Source: Runella sp. SP2 (GTDB lineage: Bacteria; Bacteroidota; Bacteroidia; Cytophagales; Spirosomataceae). From it: a DNA stretch of 64,000 nucleotides. The stretch covers positions 6,685,501 to 6,749,500 of the forward strand of contig NZ_CP031030.1 in assembly GCF_003711225.1 (NCBI RefSeq). The letters are read 5' to 3'. This document shows positions 7,695 through 15,629 of this stretch, one piece after another. The translations under genes and the position numbers were made by a program. Each line of letters begins with the position of its first letter. Positions within the stretch are counted from its first letter, which is position 1. The notes beneath the pieces were generated by a model. It ran no database searches, had not been told where the DNA came from, and saw only the letters and a list, made by a program, of their open reading frames with translations.

Positions 7695-7765
7695 CTTCAC
7701 GGGCAAAAATGTAGATTTCACGGGCAAAAATGTAGATTTCACGGGCAAAAATGTAGGTTTCACGG
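7695..7765. repeat. 21-bp tandem repeat array (right copy)
   Basis: Three full units of 21 bp (7695-7715, 7716-7736, 7737-7757) built on TTTCACGGGCAAAAATGTAG, plus an 8-bp partial unit. The units are nearly identical and have no spacers, so this is not a CRISPR. On the minus strand the array reads as an open frame repeating IFAREIY, which is a by-product of the 21-bp period. The same unit is at 4161-4216. Confidence 0.9.
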
Positions 7766-8379
7766 TTTTGGACTTGAAACGGCGTCATCTGTGTTTGTTT
7801 TCGTAGTAATTTCGTCACAGAGAATTTAAGCTCAAAAGCAAAAATCGTCTAGCTGTACAGAGACAGCTTGCTCAACGTTATGTAAGGTAATAGGACAACG
7901 TTATGAGGTGTCTCCAATTAACGATGACATAATTTTTCAAAGTAGGGTAAAGTGTGCAACATTGGCCTCATCTCTCTGGGATGGGGCCATGTCTTTTTAG
8001 AGCATTCATTGTTTCTTCTTAAAGTGCTTTCAATGAGATTTGGTTTTATGATTCAGCCATTTCGTGTGAGGCAAAGGAAATTCTATACCATATTTTTTAT
8101 GGACTTAAATTAAGGGTTTTGGCATAGTATTTGACAGTGGAAGGTATATCCCTTGCATTGGTAAAGTATTGTATATCTTATATAGCATACTGGCTTTGCA
8201 AGCAGGGGTTCAAAAATTAGACAGTATTACCAACACAACTGTTTTAAATGTATATGTGTCCAAACAAACGCAGAGGTCGGGTCGATTTCTCCGAAGGAGG
8301 GAGCTATCGGTCAAAAAGTACTCTTAGGGCGGGGAAATACCCCCAAAAGTTATTGAATTTTACTGAGGGGGCTTCGCAA
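7766..8379. other. Long non-coding interval before the giant-protein array
   Basis: No supportable gene was seen in about 600 bp. It holds a direct repeat CAACGTTATG (7873 and 7896) and a terminator-like hairpin (TGGCCTCATC at 7963-7972 with GATGGGGCCA at 7980-7989, then TCTTTTT) with no gene upstream to serve. A TTGGCATAGTATTTG box lies at 8119-8133. An in-frame ATG at 8248 would extend the first giant protein by 44 hydrophilic residues. Confidence 0.5.
8119..8133 (+). promoter_or_regulatory. Conserved upstream box, array gene 1
   Basis: TTGGCATAGTATTTG, one of a set of TTGG(T/C)AT...TTTG boxes upstream of the array genes. Copies also occur at 15592, 18563, 24956, 31388 and 37597. Confidence 0.3.
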
Positions 8380-11300
8380 ATGGGGGTGGCTTTGTACAAA
8401 AGTCACATTTGCAGAACTGTTACAAAGGTGTATTCTGTGAAGTTGAGTATGCTCTTTGTTATTTTTTTGACAATTAGTACAGCCCAAGCGCAAGTATCTG
8501 GGATTGTATTTAGAGATTTTAACTCAAACGGCCAGCGGGATGCTACTACCCAGCTCAGTGAACCATTGGTCGAAGGGGTGGATGTGCAAGCAACTGATGC
8601 GACGGGGGCTATACAAACCAAAACAACCAACGCAAGTGGAGCGTATAGCTTTACAGGGCTTACCCTGCCAGTACGCATACAATTTAGTAATATCCCTTCA
8701 GGAAATTTTTCTGGGACACACGGCACTGGTTCGTTTTCGAGTGTGCAGTTTTTTAGTGCCAATACTACCACCGCGAATTTAGGGATTTCAAATCCTAACC
8801 TCTACAGCCAAACTGCGCCACCGCTGGTAACAAACTGTTACGTTGTGGGGTCTGCGGTAGGTAATACCCAAGACGCTATGATTGGGTTTTCGTATTCGGC
8901 AGGTTGTATTGATGCCGACCTCAATGGGGTTTGCGACACAGGTTCTGCCAATACTTTCACAACGCCCGCCCCTTCGCACATTGCAACAGCTACCCAAGTT
9001 GGATCAACTTGGGGACTAGCTTATCACCGACCCTCAAAGTCGGTATTTGCAGCCTCTTTTATGAAACGGCACGTTGGCTTCAAACAAAAAGGTAAAACAG
9101 GGGTAATATTTAGAATTGAAAACCCAGAAGCTGCGACACCAACCATTACTGAATATGTTGATTTAGACGCTTTAGGTTTTGCCACAAAGCCCCCTTCAGG
9201 TGATCCTCACCCCAATGATAATGCCACGGTGGCTGCATGGGACAGAGATGCTAACTCATGGGATTGGGTAGGTAAAATGAGCTTGGGAGACCTAGATATT
9301 GATGAAACAGAGCAAAATATTTATGTAGTAAACCTATACGATCGAAAGCTTTATAAAATTCCAATCAAGTCAACTCCTGTGGTTGCAGGAGATATTACGA
9401 GCGTTGATATTCCCAAACCCGCCACAAATGATGTGGACAATCGCCCGTTTGCGTTGGGAATCAATAATGGAAAAGTTTATGTGGGAGTTACCAATACGCA
9501 GGAATCAACAGTGACGGGTTGGACAGGTGGCGTAACTACGACTGTAAAAGGAACTCGGACAGGATTGGCCATGTATGTTTATGAGTATGATCCTAACACA
9601 GGATTCAATACAACTGCGGTGCTAAATGCCCCACTAACTTACACCCGTAAAAATGCGATTAACTCTAGTTTTAAACCTACAAGTGGAACGTGGAACCCTT
9701 GGGTGAACGTTTTTACCGCTTTTGACCGTGAAAATAATGGCACTCAGTGTATCGGGGATAGGGCTTATCCTCAGCCATGGCTTACTGATATTGAGTTTGA
9801 TAATGGACAAATGATACTTGGGGTCAGGGATAGATTTGGAGACCAAACAGGATATAATGCCCTTGAACCAGTGACCAATACTGTCAATCAAAGTACCCCT
9901 TGCCAGAACCAGGGGGAAACGGGGCAGTTTAATGGAGTTGCTGTAGGTGATTTATTACGAGCTTCGCGTACTGGAAGTGCAACCACATGGACGCTTGAGT
10001 CGAACGGAAGTAGTGGGGGTGTTACTACCTCAGGAGCAGGTAATGCAAATGGGCCAGGAGGAGGTGAATTTTATTATCAACACAGCTACGACAACTTTCA
10101 CTTTGACATTGGAAACGGAGGTCTTGTGCAAGTGCCTGGGCATAGTAGTGTTGTAGAAACAGCCTATGATGTTATTAACTTAACAGCCGAAGCATATAAC
10201 GGAGGGATTTTGTGGCATAACAATACCACAGGGAGAAGAATGCAACAGTTTAAAGTGTTTGATACCTCTGGCGGGTCTCCCTTTGCACCAGATAACAACA
10301 CGCTTGCTAAAGCAAATGGATTGGGAGACCTAGTGGCACTCTCATCGTTACCGACCATTGAAATCGGAAATAGAATATGGAAAGATGCTAATAAAAACGG
10401 AATCCAAGACCCTGCCGAGGTGGGAGTCGATGGGGTTGTCATAGAGCTTTTTGAAGGTACAACGACTACAGGATCCCCTACTCAGACGGTTACTTCTGCA
10501 ACACTCAATGGCCAAAAAGGAACGTGGTATTTTACAAATTTAAAAGCCAACACCGATTATAGAATCAAAGTCAAAACTGCCTTTGGTACGGGGGCATTGG
10601 CTACGTGTGCGGCATTTTCGCCCACGGGCCAAGGTACAGTGTTAACAGATAACGACACTGACACAGGCACAATTGCGCTAAAAACAGGGAATCTCGGTGA
10701 GAATAACCACTCATTTGATATCGGGGTAATTGAGCCTGTTGGTTCAATAGGAAACTATATTTGGAAAGATGCCAACGATAACGGCAAACAAGATAGTGGG
10801 GAAGCAGGTCAAGCAGGCGTTATCGTTCAATTATTACAGGGTGCAACTGTATTGGCAACTGATACAACGGATGCCAATGGTTTGTACGGGTTCTCTAATT
10901 TGGATGCTGGAAGCTACCAAGTCAAAATTTTAGTGACTTCTCTACCAGCAGGCTGTGTTATTTCTTCAAAATCCAACGCAGCAGGAGTAGCCGATAGCCT
11001 TGATTCTGATTTTGACGCAGCAACTGGCTTGAGCCAATCAGTCACAATTACGCCTACGGGAACGGGTATTGCCAAAGATAACCCAACAATCGACGGGGCA
11101 CTTTATTCACCCCTAGGCTCTATCGGAAACTACGTTTGGAAAGATACCAATAACAACGGCAGACAAGACAGCGGAGAAACAGGACAAGCGGGTATCATTT
11201 TGCAGCTTTTGCAAGGTTCAAGTGTGGTTGATGAAGATACGACCGATGTGAATGGTTTCTACAGTTTCAACAACCTAACCTCGGATACCTATCAAGTTAA

Positions 11301-14300
11301 GTTGCTTTTGACATCTCTACCAGCGGGTTGCGTTATTTCTTCAAAACCTAATGCCGCAGGAGTAGCCGATACGCTAGATTCTGATTTTAATGCGGCAGGT
11401 TTGAGTCATTTGATTACAATTGATACTTCAAAACCAGCGGCTGATACCTTGCGCAACAACCCTCACATCGACGCGGCGCTTTTCTCACCCAAAGGCTCAA
11501 TTGGAGATTATGTGTGGAAAGACCTGAACGATAACGGTATCCAAGACGATGGCCCAACGGGTGTAAAAGACGTGATTGTGGAGCTATACAAAGGAAGTAC
11601 AACAGGTAGCCCCATCGCGAAAGATACAACCGATGCCAGTGGTGCCTATGGTTTTACCAACTTAGATGCGGGCGATTATTACGTCAAAGTCGTTGTTACA
11701 AGTCTGCCAGTAGGTTGTGTGATTAGTACTAAACAAGATTTGGGCGGCGACGATACCAAAGATTCGGACGTGAATCCAGTCACTGGTTTTAGTGCAAAAA
11801 TCACGTTAGACCCAACCTTGACGGGACTTTCTAAAGACAACCCAACGATAGATGCGGCCTTGTATTCGCCTAAAGGGTCGATTGGGAATTACGTTTGGAA
11901 AGACCAAAACGACAATGGTATTCAAGATGCAAGCGAATTAGGAGTTGCAGGGGTAATTGTTCAATTGTTAAACTCGACAACCAGCGCGGTGCTGGCAACG
12001 GATACAACAGATGCCAACGGTTTGTATTTGTTCCCCAACTTGTCGAGTGGCAGTTACCAAGTGAAAATCGTGACAACGAGCCTACCCGCAGACTGTGCAC
12101 TTAGCAGCCAACAAGACTTGGGTGGCGATGATGAGAAAGATAGCGACTTTAACTCAACCACAGGTTTAAGTCAAGCTGTAACCATCGATGCTTTAGGCAC
12201 GGGTACAGCAAAAGATAATTTAACGGTGGATGCGGCCTTGTATTCACTCAGAGGCTCAATCGGAGACTTTGTTTGGAAAGACCAAAACGACAATGGTATC
12301 CAAGACCCGAACGAATCACCAGTGGCAGACGTAATTGTGCAGTTGTTGCAAGGAGGGAATGTGATAGCGACGGACACGACAAACTTCAACGGTTTGTATT
12401 TGTTCCCTAACTTACCAAACGGTACTTACCAAGTAAGAATCGTAACAACCAGTCTGCCTGATAGCTGTGTGATTAGCAGTAAGAAAGATTTGGGTGGTGA
12501 CGATACAAAAGACAGTGATTTTGACCCAACAACGGCCTTGAGTCCACCTATTACCATCAACGTTTCGGGAACGGGTATCGCCAAAGACAATCCAACGATA
12601 GATGCGGCATTGTCAACACCGAAAGGCTCTATCGGAGACTACGTATGGAAAGACCAAAACAACAATGGTGTTCAGGATTCAGGTGAACCAGCAGTGGCGG
12701 GTGTAATTGTTCAGTTGTTGAATTCAACAACCAGTGCTGTTTTGGCAACTGATACGACTGATGCGAGTGGATTGTACTTATTTACGAACTTGAAGTCAGG
12801 CACTTATCAAGTGAAAATCGTAACGACGAGTTTACCAGCGGGTTGTGTGATTAGTAGTCAACAAAACCTGGGCGGCGATGATACGAAAGACAGTGATTTT
12901 GACCCAACCACAGGTTTGAGCCAAGTGGTAACGATTGATGCCAAAGGCACGGGCATAGCCAAAGACAACCCAACGGTGGACGGCGCATTGTTCTCGCCTA
13001 AAGGTTCGATTGGCGACTACGTTTGGAAAGATTTGAATAACAATGGTATCCAAGATTCGGGAGAGCCAGGGGTATCGGGAGTAATCATTCAATTGTTGCA
13101 AGGGTCAACGGTTGTTGCGACGGACACGACGAACGCCCAAGGATTGTACTTGTTCTCAGATTTATCAAGTGGCACGTACCAAGTGAAAATTGTGACAACC
13201 AGTCTGCCTGATAGCTGTGTGATTAGCAGCAAGCAAGATTTAGGCGGTGACGACACCAAAGACAGTGATTTTAACCCAACGACAGGTTTGAGCCAAACGG
13301 TGACAATCAATGCAACGGGTACAGGCTTGGCGAAAGATAACCCAACCATTGATGCGGGCTTGTTTACGCCAAAAGGTTCCATCGGAGATTACGTTTGGAA
13401 AGACCAGAATGACAATGGTATCCAAGATTCGGGCGAACCAGGAGTGGCGGGCGTAATTATTCAGTTGTTGAAAGGGGCGACGGTTGTAGCAACCGATACA
13501 ACGGACGCGAATGGTTTGTATTTGTTCCCGAACTTGTTGAGTGGTACTTACAAAGTGAAAATTGTAACGACGAGTTTACCAGCGGGTTGTGTGATTAGTA
13601 CCAAAAAAGACTTGGGCGGCGATGATACGAAAGACAGCGATTTTGACCCAACCACAGGTTTGAGCCAAGTGGTAACGATTGATGCCAAAGGCACGGGCAT
13701 AGCCAAAGACAACCCAACGGTGGACGGTGCGTTGTTCTCGCCCAAAGGTTCGATTGGCGACTACGTTTGGAAAGATTTGAATGACAATGGTATCCAAGAT
13801 TCGGGAGAGTCAGGGGTATCGGGAGTGATCATTCAATTGTTGCAAGGGTCAACGGTTGTTGCGACGGACACGACGAACGCGCAAGGGTTGTATTTATTCT
13901 CCAACCTGTCGAGTGGTAGTTACCAAGTGAAAATTGTAACAACCAGCCTGCCACCGAATTGTGTGATTAGTACTAAGCAAAATCAAGGAAGTGACGTTAC
14001 GAAAGACAGTGACTTTAACCCAACGACAGGTTTGAGCCAAACGGTGACAATCAATGCAACGGGTACAGGCTTGGCGAAGGACAACCCAACGATTGATGCG
14101 GGCTTGGTGGTACCGTGTGTTAAATCGAGCGTTACTTTATCGAATGCGCCAGTTTGTTCGGCAGATGTACAAACGTATAGTATTACCTTCACGGTGACCA
14201 ATAAATTGGGCATTGTGAAAGCGAACAAAGGTACGTTGAGCGGTAACAATCCTTACACCGTCACAGGTATCCCGTCGGGAGCAAGTGTAATCATTACCGA

Positions 14301-15303
14301 TAGCTTGAGTGCTGTCTGTAAATCAGATACGACGATTGTTGGGCCTAACTGTAACTGTAACCCACCAGTACCAGTGTTATTGACGCCAAGTATGGCTGCT
14401 TGTATTGGTGATACCTTCCCGACCTTAAAAGCGACGGTGGTAGGTCTGGCAACGGTAGAATGGTTTAGCCAACAAACAGGCGGCACAGTGTTATCAACGG
14501 GCTTGAGTTTCAAACCAAGTGGCACAGTGACGGGTACAACGACCTACTACGCCCAAGCGCGCAGTACTGACCAAACCTGTCCAACGGCAGTGAGTACCAG
14601 CCGCGTCCCTGCGACGGTTAATGCCCAAACTTGTATTGACACGGTTGACTTAGCATTGAAGAAATCGATTAATACGAAAATAGCACAGGTAGGTGATGTA
14701 CTTACTTATACGCTAAAAGTTTGGAATGAATCGAACAAAAATGCGACGGGGGTAGAAGTAGCCGATAGTATCGCGACAACGGTACAGTTCATTGCGGGCA
14801 GTTTTGTGGCCAGCCGTGGCAGCGCTACAATCAGTGGTAATGCCATCAAGTGGACGATTGGTAACATTGCTGCTAATGGTGACACGGTGACGTTGCGCTA
14901 CCAAGTGCGAGCAACCCAAGAAGGACTGCACTTTAACACGGCTGAAATTTCGAAAGTTGATCAAAAAGATGTGGATTCGACGCCAGGTAACGGCAACCCA
15001 GCTGAAGACGATATCGACCGTCAGTGTTTTAGCGTGCCGTTCAAGGTGTGCCCAACCAACCAAGTGGAAGCATCGGTACCTGCACTTTACACAAATGTTC
15101 AATGGTTTAAAGACGGAGGAACAACGCCAGTAGCAACGGGCAATGTGGTTCTGTTTAGTGAAGTGGGTATCTACACTTTCACCGCAACGAATCAGACTTG
15201 CCCAGCAGGAGGATGTTGCCCAATCATCATTGAGCCAGGCGTAAACTGTTGCCCAGAGGATTTGTGCGTGCCATTTACAATTCAAAAAAGAAAGAAAAAG
15301 TAA
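8380..15303 (+). CDS. Giant secreted SdrD_B/DUF11 repeat protein 1
   Basis: About 2,307 residues from the ATG at 8380, chosen because it puts the signal peptide (VKLSMLFVIFLTISTAQA, cleavage after about residue 37) near the N-terminus; a start at 8248 is also open. One SdrD_B-type unit (GIVFRDFNSNGQRD) comes first. A beta-propeller-like region follows (about 145-655) with WGLAYHRPSKSVFAASFMKRH and LDIDETEQNIYVVNLYDRKLYKI. Ten tandem SdrD_B units follow (about 661-1908), each with GSIG(D/N)YVWKDxNxNGxQD, a likely Ca-binding loop. The last approximately 400 residues are the module shared by all six array proteins: two Ig-like blocks, a DUF11 domain (DLALKKSINTKIAQVGD) and a Cys-rich end CCPEDLCVPFTIQKRKKK. 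Presumably an extended surface or matrix adhesin. The ligand and anchoring mode are not shown. A strong terminator follows. Confidence 0.88.
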   Translation: MGVALYKSHICRTVTKVYSVKLSMLFVIFLTISTAQAQVSGIVFRDFNSNGQRDATTQLSEPLVEGVDVQATDATGAIQTKTTNASGAYSFTGLTLPVRIQFSNIPSGNFSGTHGTGSFSSVQFFSANTTTANLGISNPNLYSQTAPPLVTNCYVVGSAVGNTQDAMIGFSYSAGCIDADLNGVCDTGSANTFTTPAPSHIATATQVGSTWGLAYHRPSKSVFAASFMKRHVGFKQKGKTGVIFRIENPEAATPTITEYVDLDALGFATKPPSGDPHPNDNATVAAWDRDANSWDWVGKMSLGDLDIDETEQNIYVVNLYDRKLYKIPIKSTPVVAGDITSVDIPKPATNDVDNRPFALGINNGKVYVGVTNTQESTVTGWTGGVTTTVKGTRTGLAMYVYEYDPNTGFNTTAVLNAPLTYTRKNAINSSFKPTSGTWNPWVNVFTAFDRENNGTQCIGDRAYPQPWLTDIEFDNGQMILGVRDRFGDQTGYNALEPVTNTVNQSTPCQNQGETGQFNGVAVGDLLRASRTGSATTWTLESNGSSGGVTTSGAGNANGPGGGEFYYQHSYDNFHFDIGNGGLVQVPGHSSVVETAYDVINLTAEAYNGGILWHNNTTGRRMQQFKVFDTSGGSPFAPDNNTLAKANGLGDLVALSSLPTIEIGNRIWKDANKNGIQDPAEVGVDGVVIELFEGTTTTGSPTQTVTSATLNGQKGTWYFTNLKANTDYRIKVKTAFGTGALATCAAFSPTGQGTVLTDNDTDTGTIALKTGNLGENNHSFDIGVIEPVGSIGNYIWKDANDNGKQDSGEAGQAGVIVQLLQGATVLATDTTDANGLYGFSNLDAGSYQVKILVTSLPAGCVISSKSNAAGVADSLDSDFDAATGLSQSVTITPTGTGIAKDNPTIDGALYSPLGSIGNYVWKDTNNNGRQDSGETGQAGIILQLLQGSSVVDEDTTDVNGFYSFNNLTSDTYQVKLLLTSLPAGCVISSKPNAAGVADTLDSDFNAAGLSHLITIDTSKPAADTLRNNPHIDAALFSPKGSIGDYVWKDLNDNGIQDDGPTGVKDVIVELYKGSTTGSPIAKDTTDASGAYGFTNLDAGDYYVKVVVTSLPVGCVISTKQDLGGDDTKDSDVNPVTGFSAKITLDPTLTGLSKDNPTIDAALYSPKGSIGNYVWKDQNDNGIQDASELGVAGVIVQLLNSTTSAVLATDTTDANGLYLFPNLSSGSYQVKIVTTSLPADCALSSQQDLGGDDEKDSDFNSTTGLSQAVTIDALGTGTAKDNLTVDAALYSLRGSIGDFVWKDQNDNGIQDPNESPVADVIVQLLQGGNVIATDTTNFNGLYLFPNLPNGTYQVRIVTTSLPDSCVISSKKDLGGDDTKDSDFDPTTALSPPITINVSGTGIAKDNPTIDAALSTPKGSIGDYVWKDQNNNGVQDSGEPAVAGVIVQLLNSTTSAVLATDTTDASGLYLFTNLKSGTYQVKIVTTSLPAGCVISSQQNLGGDDTKDSDFDPTTGLSQVVTIDAKGTGIAKDNPTVDGALFSPKGSIGDYVWKDLNNNGIQDSGEPGVSGVIIQLLQGSTVVATDTTNAQGLYLFSDLSSGTYQVKIVTTSLPDSCVISSKQDLGGDDTKDSDFNPTTGLSQTVTINATGTGLAKDNPTIDAGLFTPKGSIGDYVWKDQNDNGIQDSGEPGVAGVIIQLLKGATVVATDTTDANGLYLFPNLLSGTYKVKIVTTSLPAGCVISTKKDLGGDDTKDSDFDPTTGLSQVVTIDAKGTGIAKDNPTVDGALFSPKGSIGDYVWKDLNDNGIQDSGESGVSGVIIQLLQGSTVVATDTTNAQGLYLFSNLSSGSYQVKIVTTSLPPNCVISTKQNQGSDVTKDSDFNPTTGLSQTVTINATGTGLAKDNPTIDAGLVVPCVKSSVTLSNAPVCSADVQTYSITFTVTNKLGIVKANKGTLSGNNPYTVTGIPSGASVIITDSLSAVCKSDTTIVGPNCNCNPPVPVLLTPSMAACIGDTFPTLKATVVGLATVEWFSQQTGGTVLSTGLSFKPSGTVTGTTTYYAQARSTDQTCPTAVSTSRVPATVNAQTCIDTVDLALKKSINTKIAQVGDVLTYTLKVWNESNKNATGVEVADSIATTVQFIAGSFVASRGSATISGNAIKWTIGNIAANGDTVTLRYQVRATQEGLHFNTAEISKVDQKDVDSTPGNGNPAEDDIDRQCFSVPFKVCPTNQVEASVPALYTNVQWFKDGGTTPVATGNVVLFSEVGIYTFTATNQTCPAGGCCPIIIEPGVNCCPEDLCVPFTIQKRKKK
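10350..14106 (+). repeat. Tandem SdrD_B coding repeats in array gene 1
   Basis: Ten units of about 372-384 bp encode the GSIGDYVWKDxNDNGIQD domain. Units 7-8 and 9-10 form a higher-order duplication: the stretch around 12915 recurs around 13659, a 744-bp shift, with few base changes. Earlier units are more diverged, so the 3' units are the most recently homogenised. Confidence 0.85.
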
Positions 15304-15324
15304 AATAAGGCTTTAGCCAATCGC

Positions 15325-15359
15325 GCCCCCCTTTTTCATCGGAAAAAGGGGGGCTTTTT
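15325..15359 (+). terminator. Intrinsic terminator after array gene 1
   Basis: GCCCCCCTTTTT (15325-15336) pairs with AAAAAGGGGGGC (15343-15354), then five T residues. It lies 21 bp past the stop codon. Confidence 0.85.
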
Positions 15360-15629
15360 GTTGGTATTCATTTTAAAAAATAAAATTTAACCAAAATTAG
15401 TATTGCACTTAAATTTGGTACATTTATTGCTAGTATATTTAATAGTTGATTTTGGATAATATTTTTACGACAGTTGCTTTCAAAGGCATCCTAAACTGTG
15501 GTTTAGGGATGCTTATATCTGCTTTTTAGCCATTTCGGCACTATTTTTGCACTTGTTCTTACTGTACGTTTACAAATGCGATAACTAGCATTTGGTATAT
15601 TCTTTTCCTACTCTATTATACATACATTT
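15360..15629. other. Intergenic region between array genes 1 and 2
   Basis: An AT-rich stretch with no gene seen. The upstream box TTGGTATATTCTTTT (15592-15606) lies 23 bp before the gene 2 start. Confidence 0.4.

Noticed and set aside
7695-7765. Possible CRISPR array or small repeat protein (IFAREIY repeats on the minus strand)
   Set aside because: Units abut with no spacers, the period is only 21 bp, and the open frame is a by-product of a period divisible by three; no start or ribosome site supports translation.
8248-8379. Upstream start for giant protein 1
   Set aside because: It would put 44 polar residues before the short leader and signal peptide. Kept as an alternative only.
14713-15285. 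190-codon open frame opposite the C-terminal module of array gene 1, with similar antisense frames in genes 2, 5 and 6
   Set aside because: It recurs wherever the conserved module occurs because the DNA is conserved. Product is Trp/Arg/Cys-rich without a fold, and the plus-strand frame is clearly coding.
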